NCBI GenBank assembly: GCA_905178155.1
Contig: CAJINV010000001.1
Coordinates: 4,878,747-4,942,746, forward strand
Origin: Amoebophrya sp. A120
Lineage: Eukaryota; Sar; Dinophyceae; Syndiniales; Amoebophryaceae
Direction of reading: 5' to 3'
DNA: 64,000 nucleotides
Numbering within the stretch: the stretch's first letter is position 1; each line of letters opens with the position of its first letter. Positions 33,801-44,105 of this stretch are shown piece by piece. A model generated the notes under the pieces. It had not been told where the DNA came from. It saw only the letters and a program-made list of their open reading frames with translations, and did no database searches. Position numbers and translations under genes: made by a program.

Positions 33801-36800
33801 CATGCTTTTCTGATGCTGATGGTCCTCGTTATTGCCTGCAGCCGCGTTGTTTGCTCGTCTTAGCCTCCCTCGACTTCGATCGTATGCCGCAGTGGCTTTG
33901 ACCTGGTGCTTCGCTGCCATCGACATGTTCGAGGCGAAATCAAGCAAGCAAGGCCGAGGCTGCCCCGTCTGTTCTCGGTGCTGGGGCTGGCGAGTGGAAA
34001 ACTTGTGTTTTGTTGCCGCACTGTGCTGCAGTTGATGGTGTCCTCCGCGCATACATGGCGCCATTGTTGCGGGGTCCTCTCTTCTGATTTTCGGCTGATC
34101 ATCGGGGTGTTTTTGCTTCGCGTTGTCAGCTCCTGCGTGTTTCAACATATTATGCGCGTCCGAAACGGCCGCCGCAAGTGGCTGCGGCGAAAGACTTCGA
34201 CTTGCTGCCTCCTGTTCGTCCGCTAAAATTTTGTCCCGTTGCTCTCGCTTCGTCGGGGGCGGCCTTCGGGGCACAAGAGGTGAAACCCCTCTAGCACTAT
34301 CGGAGGTCGAACCTCCAGGACTACCAGTAGCACCTGATTTAGGTTCCTTAGTACGTCGTCCTTTATTCCTCGCACTTGGACTTGGCTCCGCCGCGAACAG
34401 TACCCTTTTTGTCTCAGGGAAGAAAAGCGCCGGGATCGGGCCGACAGGAGAGGGAGAGGTTTTCTCCACACTAACAGAGTTCAAGGGCGGTGACTCGACG
34501 AAGTCTTTGTCAAAAACAGATGATGAAGCAGCGGCACGACCACCTCCGAGTGGCGACACGGGCGATGGCGTATTTGGCGTGCTGCCTCCGTCTCTTTGTA
34601 CAGCGATAATATCCACCGTATGTCGCTGAGCATCTTCTTCATCCTTGCTCAATGACAGCGACATGGCATCGAAGAAATCCGCGTCCTTGACAACTTTCTC
34701 AATCACGATATGTCCTGTCGCTGCCGAAAACTTTTCTTTATCTTCTTCCTTTTTCACCATTGGGGACGAAGTTGTGGAAGTCTTCTGTCGGCCCACAGCA
34801 TCCTCCACGGCCACGGGTGAAGGATTTTCGCTCTCGAGAATCGCCGACATATTGTCGAAGAAAGAGACATTGTGTCGCAAAACAGAGGACATGGTCCGCT
34901 CGGGCTGGGAAGTGGGAGATGAAGCATATTTTTTTCCATTCATTTCTTCGCCGGATTCAATATTGCCCCCGCCGCCCAACGGTGTCGTGGTGAAAGTAAA
35001 AGAGCCTTGCTTTGTTGCAGACGAGGCTCCGGCTTTTTTCTGTGATGTCGGAGACGACGAGTTTGCCGCTCTCTGGTCCTCTAGAAAATCCAAATTTTGC
35101 TGCAAAACGTCTGTCATGGCCTCGTGGAATTCTCTGTTGACTGTGCTTCCGTTTATTGCACGAGAAGCAACACGACCACTGGAAGCCATAGCACGGTCTT
35201 GATTTTCCGCCTTAGAAGTGCTGCCAGAACTTCTACCATTCTTGCTCGGCTCCGGTGCACCTCCTGCTCCCTGGCGCAAAGTCTCTTCAAGTTTTTGCTT
35301 TCTCTGCTGCCTGTGTGGGTGGCCGCGGTCAGCATGGAGTGATTGCAGACCCTGATAACGATCGGGGGACGAGCTGCGCAGCGCCGGCGAACGAGACCTG
35401 TCTTCGTTGCGAAAGGGTGAAGCAGGTCTCGACGAGCGCGGGGTTTTCCTGTTCCTCGTCTTCGGCGACCTTGCGTGGTCTGGAACGGTCCGGAATGCGT
35501 CGCGCCACTGTCGCTGCTGAAATTCGGAGTCGAGAGCAGACCAATGGACGGGCTGTTCATCGGGTCGTTTCAAAAGATCGAGCTTGTTTATTTTCTTGAA
35601 TGTTAAAGAGGGAGAGGGTCTGCTTGTGCTGTGCAATTTTCCCTTTGGCCGAGCTCGATCGCTGAACAATTCTTTGTCCTCGTTGTATATCTCCTCTTCG
35701 GACACGGACGCAGATGACGGGGTCTTGATATCTGGATGAAACTTCCAGTGCATCCACGCATAGCGGTAGTTCCAGAGAAATGAGATCTGCTTCGCGAGCC
35801 GGCCCCAGTTCGCGATTACCTCACTGCGCTTGTGAAACTTGCTGTGCAGCCAAGCGGGAAACGCGTTCACGGAGGCTGGGAATCTTCGAGCCTTGCTTTT
35901 GATGATTTTCTTGGTCTTCCTCTTCTTGTTCATCCTACGGCCGGAGAACACATTGTCACCATCTGCTCTCGATGATCTCATCGCAGGACCGCCTGGCCTT
36001 GAGTAAATAGCGTAGTTCTTCGTCGTAGGTGCACCGGGAACAAGACCACCCCGTTTTAATGTCCGGAGCTTTTTCGTTTTCCCGCCGCGCGGTGGCAATG
36101 CGCCTCCTAGAATTCCGGAGCGATGCCCGTACAAGCGGCACACTCGCTGCTCTCGTAGTCCCAAGGAAGTTCGCCTTCCGCCAGCGCCGTTCGCAATACC
36201 GACGAGTAGCCGAGTCGCCAATTTGTCGTCAATCCGTTTCCAGGTCTTCCTCTTCGCCGATGAAACTGTGTCCTTATGGAGATACGAATGCGCAGCGCCA
36301 AGACCGCCAACTTCAGAACCGCCTCGTAATATTCTCTTTGGTGACGTTGAGCTCGTTCTTATTTTGTCCGGGTGCACGCGTAAAGGTATCGGGTTTGCCG
36401 CTCTCGGTCCGGAAATCACACCTGCCCCCACCCTCGTTCGATTGTGCCAGCTACGGAAGCGTTGGCGGTGCCAATACTCCGGATCCTCCGACTCGGTGTT
36501 CAGTCGCAAATTGCCGGTCCAGTGCGCCGCCCATGCGTGGTGGTGAATGGGCAGCCGGTGCTGTTTGTCGGGATCCACTTTTCGACTGTGGTCCGGGTGC
36601 AGGTTCGGACTGGACACGCTGGTGACGTAATCATCGTTGGTTGGCACCAGGTAGAGGTCGTGGGCAATTTTTTCGCGGTGCTTGCTACTGCTGGTGGGGC
36701 TCTGCATCAAGCGCACGCCGATCGGGTCGAAGCGGTCTGTCACGACTGCAGCTTCAGGGGATATGGTGCGGTTCTTGCTGCGGTCTTGCTCGGACTCTGT

Positions 36801-37583
36801 TTTGTTTCCTGCACGAAGGGTTTGCTTGAAAAAGTTCGTGTGTAGCTCGTCATTGACAGGAACCGCTTCCTCCTCTGCAACTTTCTTCGGTATTGGGGAG
36901 GACGACGCTGCACCTTCAACTTCAACGTTTTTTGCAGCCGTTTTTGTGTCAGATTTTTTTCCACCTCCATGTGGTCGTGGCGAAGTACTGCTGGCATAGA
37001 CTGGGCTATCCGAGTAAAACAGGAACGGCATGCGCTTTGGGTGCTGTAGTTGGTAGAAATACTTCTCGTTCGGATCCTCATGCTCGCCCATCCACCCTTC
37101 GTGATCCTCGTCGTTATCTTCAATCGCGTCAGTCTTCTTGCCGTTCTTTTCAAAATCGGGTGGAGAGGTCGTACTTTTGGTAGGTCCTTCACCTCTTTCC
37201 TCTACATATCTTCTACTTCCAGCGTTCCGTCGTTGGCGCGCCCGTGCCAAGCCGCCAGAGTTGACGAAGGACGCACTGCTTCGCTGCAGCGCTTCCGCTG
37301 CGTGTTGGAGGCGAGTTTGTTCAGCCATACGCTTGTCCGAGAGGCAGAACTTCTTCTGGGTTAGCACGACGGCGGTGGAACATCCACCGGCTTCTGGTGC
37401 GCTAGTACAATCAACATCCTCAGCTGCAACACTTCGCATCTTCTGCTCCACACAATTGACCGTAGGGCTTCCGTACAGCATGGAGGGCATCGACGTGTCT
37501 CCGAGCGAAACGTCTCCTGGTCCGTTAACGGAGCCCTGACTGACTGGTTTGTTATCATCTGCGCCGTGATCTTCAAAAATCAT
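30828..37583 (-). CDS. Large intronless IQ-motif (calmodulin-binding) protein, 2,251 residues
   Basis: A single uninterrupted frame of 6.76 kb starts at ATG 37583. Residues 1 to about 1890 are low-complexity and Ser/Pro/Lys/Arg-rich with no recognised domain, apart from tracts such as KKKHVQVNKSP. From about 1895 to 2200 there is an array of roughly a dozen IQ-type repeats, for example IKIQANWRGTKTRRHF, RLQKWWRGTRARLRF, RLQARFRARQKRK and KIQRQLRYFLVRRK. IQ motifs bind calmodulin or myosin-type light chains; arrays are found in myosins, ASPM-like and cytoskeletal scaffold proteins. No motor or kinase domain is present, so a scaffold role is the most one can infer. It has no introner element despite its length. 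Confidence 0.88.
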   Translation of the reverse strand: MIFEDHGADDNKPVSQGSVNGPGDVSLGDTSMPSMLYGSPTVNCVEQKMRSVAAEDVDCTSAPEAGGCSTAVVLTQKKFCLSDKRMAEQTRLQHAAEALQRSSASFVNSGGLARARQRRNAGSRRYVEERGEGPTKSTTSPPDFEKNGKKTDAIEDNDEDHEGWMGEHEDPNEKYFYQLQHPKRMPFLFYSDSPVYASSTSPRPHGGGKKSDTKTAAKNVEVEGAASSSPIPKKVAEEEAVPVNDELHTNFFKQTLRAGNKTESEQDRSKNRTISPEAAVVTDRFDPIGVRLMQSPTSSSKHREKIAHDLYLVPTNDDYVTSVSSPNLHPDHSRKVDPDKQHRLPIHHHAWAAHWTGNLRLNTESEDPEYWHRQRFRSWHNRTRVGAGVISGPRAANPIPLRVHPDKIRTSSTSPKRILRGGSEVGGLGAAHSYLHKDTVSSAKRKTWKRIDDKLATRLLVGIANGAGGRRTSLGLREQRVCRLYGHRSGILGGALPPRGGKTKKLRTLKRGGLVPGAPTTKNYAIYSRPGGPAMRSSRADGDNVFSGRRMNKKRKTKKIIKSKARRFPASVNAFPAWLHSKFHKRSEVIANWGRLAKQISFLWNYRYAWMHWKFHPDIKTPSSASVSEEEIYNEDKELFSDRARPKGKLHSTSRPSPSLTFKKINKLDLLKRPDEQPVHWSALDSEFQQRQWRDAFRTVPDHARSPKTRNRKTPRSSRPASPFRNEDRSRSPALRSSSPDRYQGLQSLHADRGHPHRQQRKQKLEETLRQGAGGAPEPSKNGRSSGSTSKAENQDRAMASSGRVASRAINGSTVNREFHEAMTDVLQQNLDFLEDQRAANSSSPTSQKKAGASSATKQGSFTFTTTPLGGGGNIESGEEMNGKKYASSPTSQPERTMSSVLRHNVSFFDNMSAILESENPSPVAVEDAVGRQKTSTTSSPMVKKEEDKEKFSAATGHIVIEKVVKDADFFDAMSLSLSKDEEDAQRHTVDIIAVQRDGGSTPNTPSPVSPLGGGRAAASSSVFDKDFVESPPLNSVSVEKTSPSPVGPIPALFFPETKRVLFAAEPSPSARNKGRRTKEPKSGATGSPGGSTSDSARGVSPLVPRRPPPTKREQRDKILADEQEAASRSLSPQPLAAAVSDAHNMLKHAGADNAKQKHPDDQPKIRREDPATMAPCMRGGHHQLQHSAATKHKFSTRQPQHREQTGQPRPCLLDFASNMSMAAKHQVKATAAYDRSRGRLRRANNAAAGNNEDHQHQKSMGTKKDKNAVYDRLAHAVTSSSHAKKTDPLPNESDTTRSKGLVGSSLQDDVFAQWQADNHRTGNKSRHKEQTGKNTLWTAATGGLWSAGLRSRATAGQAEDKSASKQLSKTVPSSALYDRHIAERMRKNQEEHREYYIPLSQTGWTIGSNVRGQERDHAHVKPYEGRADFKSRYAYAAASTPAVTARPRSRSSPMEEKPSMILLGKSGVTPTPKKKHVQVNKSPIVTASPPGVSPSREKKQPQVRPTAKTPSGTSPKKEDAKDARTSDNVGITSPVASPLGVASPFLNGGDTNMKSPAKKSVAEDDSDADAPEPRRDGSKQGNPLADMPAPAVPERVSMPIRPPVMQAREPFAVSKKQLDAGRTSSSSMTGNQGGRKFSSSTSATTAAKNAKDLHLLSEVSERVHLLYQETQKVLARRTPTSRDWQKCVVLEKHTNAQKRMIDMTSKLPVKLGSIRIGNDVQAVSAHKSGGFFPATKWFSPDEILTLLKPDDPEQPFAPPQRVTPSAQAVPTLAQQTRMKTTPATSNNAAAGKVIIPTSVARATAPAVIESAAASSVSAVGPVKVGGATSTTSTAGISPLQSAQGLSRPAARATTTTTSTGAARARFDIGADEDHTTGDEENHLSRWLDFHHATEQAVAVTRVAMHWRRKVAQRRLEVQRRTKAVKKVQSFFRMWIIWRFVDRVRKQKKATKRLQKFWRFCRLLKVATKMVKLLRLQKWWRGTRARLRFREIVAAARLQRKWRKKKLTELLTIRHAARKIYRFWADKRQKRLEKFLYVIVRLQARFRARQKRKQVAELKSAAKIQKSFRVLQKKRTKAITKLQSLVRMMLVKRALRMFANEVASTIKIQANWRGTKTRRHFAQLGCAVRLQSFWRQKMAERYLYSLKLIRAKTVVVRQLKYYWVRCRFLETMRRYHAGRKIQRQLRYFLVRRKWIAAAGYLRQIFHYGTTQGERSEAGLETNGKNPNTTSPSIFTVPSSSPSVVARSPDDG

Positions 37584-38184
37584 ACTTAGATAGTGTTAGT
37601 GTACAAGAAAAATTCCAAATACGTATGTAGATGCTTTTCCAACTTCAAAAAAATCCAAAAAGCCCGGCCTGTCCCTACTTATTCTTTGAAACTGAAATCA
37701 GGACACGAGCTGATTCATATACTTATCATCTCTGCGAAGGTTAAAAGAAGACAGACTTATTTTGCGCCGTGTGTAGTGGCTTATGTCACCGACGTAGAAC
37801 GATCAAACGAGTCTTTGACGAACCACGACATCATTTCCGCCCACGACCTAGAGCGAAATGTTTCACATAAAATTCAGATGACGAGAGGAGGGTAGGAAAA
37901 TAGATGACCGATTCTCATTTACGACATTTGTTGCAACTACATGTAGCACGCACTCCCGCAATCGATCTTTGAAGCAAGTGCAAGACCATGAAGAACGACG
38001 TGTGAATATTGTATCTGCAGGCGTAGTGGGTGTGGGAGAGCCGGTGTGTTCTGCTGCCCCGAAGAGCATCGGTCGCTTTGTACATTTGCTTGACATCGGT
38101 ATCTATTTTCGATCATTGTGGAAACTTCTCGTCTAGACACACAGCTTTTATTCGTTTTCCTCGTATATTACATAATAGGTACAA
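37584..38184. other. Intergenic region
   Basis: AT-rich; short frames only. No feature identified. Confidence 0.5.
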
Positions 38185-39821
38185 TTACAGAGAAACGTGC
38201 GGATTGGCAATTTCCAGGGATGCAGGCATGCTTGTACAGCCTGCTGGCGCGGTTTGCGTAATCCGGCCGTTGTCCCGAAATTCCAAAACCAGGGAGCACT
38301 GCATGTCGTCTGCGGGCGTCTGCAACATCGGACTAGCCACGACAACGTGCTGAATTCCGGTCGCTTCGTCCGGCAAATGTTGGTACCGATGGCGATGTAT
38401 CCTGTGCAAAAGTATCGTACTTGTACTAATTGCTTTTATGCATATGTCCTTAAGGTAAAACAGCATGACAAATTCCAGCTCTCACGCTGAGTAAATTTGT
38501 AATGCATTTATACGAGTACGATACTTTTGCAGTTCATACGATGTCCGCCATAGACGGCCACCACGATTTGCTTGAATCCGGCTAAAATTTGCCTGGCCCT
38601 GTCGCTGTCCCAGGCCAGGGTGCGCCAGCCGCCGTCTTTCCGGTCCGGGTTGTGCATGATGGGCACGTGCGTGAATATATCAAAATGAAAAATCCCCCCT
38701 CCCCATATTGAAACGGAAACCTCTGTTGCTGGATTTGTGTACACAAATCAGCCCTGTCTTGCAGCGAGGCACTACAGGCAAAGCCTCAGCCTGCGTAGGG
38801 GTGTTTTGTTGTAGGCGCTTGGCATAAGAGAGGCCTGCCATGTAGGTGAAACAGCATTACAAATCGCCTCCATAAGGCGGCGTATTCTTTGGGCTTGCCT
38901 TCTTGCAAGACAGACGAGGCGATTTGTGACCTCAAATCCGCAACACAAATTTTTGGAAACATACCTTTTCGATATGGGGAGGGGGGATTTTTCCTCTCAA
39001 TAGAATACGACGACGAACTGCTGGTTTTCCCTCGCTTTTCCCAATTCCGCCTCCAGCCACTGCAGCTGCGTTGCCCCAAACGCGCCGTTGTACAGGCAAA
39101 ACCGCTGCTTTTCCAGAGGGACGCCCTTAAAGTAGTCGATCTTCTTCTCCGGGTGCTCCAGTGCCTCCACCATCATCGGGTTTTCCCTTCGCAGCAACTC
39201 TTTGGCCTCCAACAGCTTCGGGTGCGTTGGTGGGGAATTTATTTCGTTGGTGGTACTAGTCTTGTGCACGTCGCCGTAGCCGAGACTCGAAACGACGTAG
39301 CTGTCCAGCATGATTAACCGCCATTTTCTGTCCGCAACTTCACAGCTGTAGTAGAGTGAGCCGTGCGCTGCGTCGGGCGTGTTAGTGTCCGCCCCATGAT
39401 GCCAGACATTCTCCCGCCACCAGGAACGGGACCCGCAGTAGAGCTCGTGGTTGCCAACGATGTCAAAACGGTAGGGACGTTTCAGATTATTAGTGGTTCT
39501 ACTTGCAACGTCGTCCTGCTTCCTCTTATCTTCGTCATTGTTGTTTTCTGGTGGAATTGAACTCGTAAACCCAGCGTCCAGCGCGTCTATGACGCGTTTT
39601 GTTGCTGTTTCCGTGTGGTCCACTGCCTTTCCGTCGATAATGTCGCCAAGCTGGATGATCGCGTGGCAAGAAGAAAAATCCGTTCTCCTGCTCACGTCCA
39701 GCGCGTTGCGGTAATACCGCGTCTCGGTTTTGGCAAAATCACTGCCATCCTCCACGTCCGCATACTGAATGTCGGCGATTACCCCGAGCTTGCGGATGGT
39801 CGAGTTGTCGAAAGAAGCCAT
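38185..39821 (-). CDS. Calcineurin-like metallophosphoesterase, ADPRM-like
   Basis: Exons: 39821-39003, 38672-38539, 38392-38185; 1,161 nt, 386 residues. Metallophosphoesterase motifs are in order: GVIADIQYAD (DxQ/H), IIQLGDIIDG (GDxxDG), IVGNHELY (GNHE), VVFTHVPIMH, and GGHRHRY (GxHxH). This matches the manganese-dependent ADP-ribose/CDP-alcohol diphosphatase group, which hydrolyses ADP-ribose and CDP-choline-type compounds; the exact substrate is inference. The first intron separates VVVF from THVP. The second cuts between the two histidines of the GHxH motif, so splicing of both introner elements is needed for a metal site. Start ATG 39821 precedes MASFDNSTIRKLG. Confidence 0.88.
38398..38538 (-). 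mobile_element. Minimal introner element, family D, 141 bp (intron 2 of phosphoesterase gene)
   Basis: Ends TATCCTGTGCAAAAGTATCG and CGATACTTTTGCAGTTCATA are nearly perfect inverted repeats of about 26 bp. Perfect duplication CGATG at 38393-38397 and 38539-38543. Shortest complete element in the window. Confidence 0.92.
38678..39002 (-). mobile_element. Introner element, family C variant (intron 1 of phosphoesterase gene)
   Basis: Ends TATCAAAATGAAAAATCCCC and GGGATTTTTCCTCTCAATA, followed inward by CCTCCCCATAT and its inverse ATATGGGGAGG. Perfect duplication GAATA at 38673-38677 and 39003-39007. Confidence 0.92.
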
Positions 39822-40801
39822 TGTATTGACCTATGCTATCTAAGTACAGCTTCAGCTTATTTCTACTAGTGACGATTTTCGATTTCGTTCGAGATACGCG
39901 AGCGATATAATCGTGTGATTAAATAGCAAGGCCGTCGTACTCACAGAGTCATCGATCTTCTGCGGACGATGCATCCATTCTGATGACATGCTGTGCAGTG
40001 CACGGTGCGCCGAAACAAGACATGACCTGGCAATAAATATGAGGTGCGGAAGAGTAATAGCAAAAACCACGTGACTAGTGCGCCTTACGTCGTCGATGCA
40101 GCTTTATTACAACGCGGATTGTCCGCTCTATATGTACAAGAGTACCAGTACTATCTATTTCTATTTGAGTACTTAGTTGTTTTAGATCCTCGAATGATCA
40201 GCGAAACAGAGCGCAATAATTCCAGAAGAAATGTACTCTACACGAACAAGAAAGAGTTGTGGACGTCGACGTTCTCGTTTTTACGTGTGTGCTCCGCGCA
40301 TTCCTTTCCCTCAACGCTCGCCTCGTCCTATCAGGCAGAGGTCTAGTAGAAAACCGACCCTACTTACTACTCGTCCTCCCGTGTTGGTGTTCGTGTTCCT
40401 CGCTTTCGTGGCATATTACCAGGGAGTACAAAATGTAGATTCGAACCGAACAAATAGCGCACCAACACACTGTAGGTGGAAGACGAAGAAGAAGTTTACT
40501 TAGGTGTCATCTTCGCACTGTATCAGCATGGTGCGACAGGCCATTGATGATTTTCGCAATCGCTGGTCGGGCGCAAGTAGAATGACTGTGTGACTACATG
40601 TTGTCCTATGTCTGCTCTGCATGACTGGGTATCTCTATGGTGAAGTGATATCTCAATCTTAAGCTATGTTTTAGTTTTCATGGGTAGCTGCGCTGGTAAC
40701 CCTAAGATTGATTCTTTGGAGAAGCAGAAGGTCTGGGTGGTCTGGTGGGAGGAAAAAACCATGAGGAGTATATTTTTCCCTTTCGTATGCGAACTTATTT
40801 T
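39822..40801. other. Intergenic region
   Basis: About 1 kb without a convincing gene. Short frames on both strands lack protein character. Confidence 0.5.
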
Positions 40802-42550
40802 TTACGTTGCGCCGTGGTTTGTAATCGCTCCACTGCTGGTAGATACCGACACGGCGTTCGACGACCGTCCAAAGCAGGGAAACAGACAACTGAACAGCCA
40901 CCTTCGCCTGCCGGTCGGGTCAAAGGTACCGTAGGAGAGCCCGTCCTGCGCCGCGTCGGTCCGCACGCCCTGGAAACGCACGTAGCGCAGCCCACGAATC
41001 GTGACGCGTACGTCGCCCGCAGCACTGGGCACGCCGACGTTGTCCAGTTTCACCAAGGTTGCCCGTCCGCCAGGGCGCGGATACTCCTGTGTCGACAGAA
41101 ACTCGCCCTCCACCGCTACTACGCGAATCAGATGTGTACAGTACCGGGGTTCCACCAAGCGCAGTGTGGCGGTGTTGCCGGGTCGCGGAAGGGTGACGTA
41201 TTCCCGGGGGATGTGCAGGACGGGCAGCTCGCGAATGTATTGCGCATTTGTGCTATTTCCCGCGAATGTGGAGCTGCCACGTCCTTGACCGGCGCTGCCT
41301 CTACCTCCAGCAGCGCCCACCGGACTGAGAGAAATGATGCTACCCCCTGACGAGCTGTTTCTGTTTCTCCCGTCTCCTGCCGACATGGCTAGAATCGCGT
41401 CGAAGCAGTGCCGCAGCTCCCACGCTGCTGCGTCGAAGGCGCGACCCGATCGGGGGGGCTGGTCCGAAAATTTCCGCACGACGTTGGTCAACATGCGGAT
41501 TTCGGTGGTCTGCTGGTCCGGCGAGGGGGCGTCGCGCGCGTACATGGAGACAATGGTCCGGCCCACCGTGAAGTAGAGTTGGAAGCACGCCGGAATGTCT
41601 CCTCTGTTGTACAGCGGCGCGCCGCGGTGGATGGCCTCCTGCAGCAAGAATTGCACCGCGGACAGATTCCGGGCGCTGGCGCTATTACTGTCCCCCGGGC
41701 TCCCCCCCGAGGACGTGTTGAAAAACCCACCGCCACCGCCGCCCTGCGGATTGGCGCTGCGGTGGATGATGGTCGTCGCACCGCCGGCCTCGCCATCCGC
41801 TCCGCCGCCGGGGTTCGCCATGCGAATCACCGTCGTACCGCGCGGCCCGGCTTCCTCCGGGGTGGAGACCGCGACTTTTGCGTACCACAGCCCCTCGCTG
41901 TTCTGCTCTACCCAACAGGTCTGGAGCTGGACCCGCTCCAGCGCCTTCCCGACGATGTTCGCGCGCCCGTCCGGTAGAAACTGGGCCATTCCGATCTCCA
42001 CGACCACAGCCCGGTCGCCCGCGGTCAAGGGCTCCTTCTTGCAGCACAAAAACCGGCGGTTCCCCTCCCACGCGCGCCGGATCAGCACGCGGTAGCGCGG
42101 CTCGAAAAAGTGCAGCTGCACCTGGCTCCCCGGATTGTAGTCCTCGGTACCACCGTACACGAACACCGGCAACTTCTGCGCTTCCCGGTCGCGCCATTCC
42201 TGCAGCTGCTCAAGGTGCTCCTTCTTGCGCGCTTCGTAAACGTCCACCGGGACGACGTCAACTTGCTCATCTCCCGTGTCTACCGGCACTTTCAGCAGCA
42301 AAACCTTGTTCTTCAATCGCGTATCGACGGCGTGCGTCGCGGGATCTTGTATGTCCTCGATCGTTTTCCGGCACTGCGGGCAGCTGCGCCCGTCGGGCGC
42401 GAGGGTGGTACTTTGCAACAAACAGAGCCGGCAAAAGCTGTGGTTGCACTGCAGGGTCAGGGGCTCGCAAAGAAAGTCCAAGCAGATCGGGCATTGAAGC
42501 CCCTCCTGGGCGAGGATCGTCGTCGCTTCCTTACTCCCTATGCGTTGCAT
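40802..42550 (-). CDS. RING-finger protein with LON-like domains (LONRF-like E3 ligase)
   Basis: Single exon, 582 residues from ATG 42550. A C3HC4 RING finger spans about residues 20-61: CPICLDFLCEPLTLQCNHSF, then CRLC and CPQC. From about 148 there is a LON-substrate-binding-like segment: LPVFVYGG, HFFEPRYRVLIRRAWEGNRR. A second related segment lies near the C terminus: LPVLHIPREYVTLPRPGNTA and RLVEPRYCTHLIR. Gly/Ser-rich linkers separate them. RING domains recruit ubiquitin E2 enzymes; LONRF proteins combine RING with a LON domain, so an E3 ubiquitin ligase role in protein quality control is likely but inferred. Cytosolic; no membrane segment beyond a Cys/Phe-rich patch near the end. No introner element. 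Confidence 0.85.
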   Translation of the reverse strand: MQRIGSKEATTILAQEGLQCPICLDFLCEPLTLQCNHSFCRLCLLQSTTLAPDGRSCPQCRKTIEDIQDPATHAVDTRLKNKVLLLKVPVDTGDEQVDVVPVDVYEARKKEHLEQLQEWRDREAQKLPVFVYGGTEDYNPGSQVQLHFFEPRYRVLIRRAWEGNRRFLCCKKEPLTAGDRAVVVEIGMAQFLPDGRANIVGKALERVQLQTCWVEQNSEGLWYAKVAVSTPEEAGPRGTTVIRMANPGGGADGEAGGATTIIHRSANPQGGGGGGFFNTSSGGSPGDSNSASARNLSAVQFLLQEAIHRGAPLYNRGDIPACFQLYFTVGRTIVSMYARDAPSPDQQTTEIRMLTNVVRKFSDQPPRSGRAFDAAAWELRHCFDAILAMSAGDGRNRNSSSGGSIISLSPVGAAGGRGSAGQGRGSSTFAGNSTNAQYIRELPVLHIPREYVTLPRPGNTATLRLVEPRYCTHLIRVVAVEGEFLSTQEYPRPGGRATLVKLDNVGVPSAAGDVRVTIRGLRYVRFQGVRTDAAQDGLSYGTFDPTGRRRWLFSCLFPCFGRSSNAVSVSTSSGAITNHGAT

Positions 42551-44105
42551 GATCGAGTAGATCTGCTGGGGCTCGATGACTATGTTGTATCGAGATGGAT
42601 GCTGTTCATCTCCATCTCAGAAGAAACTCTCTAGAAGATCCTGGAACATTTATGAAACCTTTGATTTTTGAACTCGGCTTCGGAGAAGTCGAAGTGCACA
42701 TAATCAGGAAGACCTCCTCCGACGCCATGATTTAAGGCTCTACATCTACTTTGCGCAAAAAAATTGCAATCCCACATTGTCTTTCGATCACGAAGCATGC
42801 ACGATGATGAGAATGGCTAGTGGTAATGAAGAAAATAGCGAATGTGCCGCGACTTGCATATTGTGATCATCATCCTTGCTTGTAGGCACCACGGGAATAA
42901 ATCATCACAAGAATAAAGACCTGTGATATGGTTTCCTGGGGATCCATCAGCATCACGAATTGGAATTACTAACTATACCCTCAAGAACTAGTATCGTGAT
43001 CTTCACCGATTGCAGGGTTTCACAGCTACAGTATCCTCCGGACGCGCTCACCGAGAATGAAAAACACCGACTGTTACTTTCTTGGCAAAGAGAGTCGAGT
43101 AGACTTTTTGCTTGTCGTCGAGCAGCATCATAGACACAAAAATCACAGAACCAATTTGGGCCAGTACATGGAGAAATGAACAAAAACTGAACAGACCGTC
43201 ACTGGGTCTCCAGCAGGAGAGGCACATGGGATACAACAGGCTCTACCAAGCAAACAGCGCTGCAAAATGCAGAACCGATGCTACTGTTCTACTTCTATCG
43301 ATCCGATCTATTTCAGAATTTGTTTTTCTCCCAACTGCGTGAACGTGATAGTCATCAACAAATGTTAATCTATCTAATGTATTGCGACAATCTCGGGTTT
43401 AATGAAGAAAGAGGCTCTGCGTTTTGCTCAAATACTATCCGCGGCTACGTGATGGTGGTTTAACCACAATCGTACTTCCCTTTCGTTCCGAGCGGAATCA
43501 GGCTGTAGCTGCTTGTTTTTCCAAAGAAATCATGTCTTCACTGCTCCTCACGGCCAGCAGAATCAGTACAAAAAGGCAGTAATCGAAAGACTGTAGCAGC
43601 ATGAAGGTGGTAGTCCATCGCTAGCGTGTGATGTCAACACAGCGCTGTAGAAAACATGATGGAATTACCTACTTAAGGTGGAAGCTATTGACAGCAATCT
43701 AGGCTGAATGGGCAAGCGCCGAGCTCGATCTTGTCAGACAACATATTGATGACACAGCTGCGGACGAGGCGAAAAACAATTTATAGAAATCGCGAATGTT
43801 GCGGGGGGAACACAAGACAAGCTGAATCTGTATTCTCGAAATTATAAAGCAAAAGAGGGACCCTAACCCTGAAACGCGAGCAAAGCCAAAAACCCTATCG
43901 GCGTCGGCGTGGCTGGATCCTGGAGAAGTGCGGAGCGGTAAGTAAAACAAGCACTAAGGGACCAAGCACAAATCCACTTAAACTAACTTTATTCTCCACG
44001 GTGCATATTTGCTGAAGCAGAAGAGCATGTTGGAGGTTTTGGAAAATTATCATTATGTATAATGATAGGTACCACCCAGATACACGAGAAAGAGCGTAAA
44101 GTGCA
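42551..44105. other. Intergenic region, no gene recognised
   Basis: 1.5 kb with short frames only. Neither strand shows domain-like sequence, and no introner ends were seen. Confidence 0.5.
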
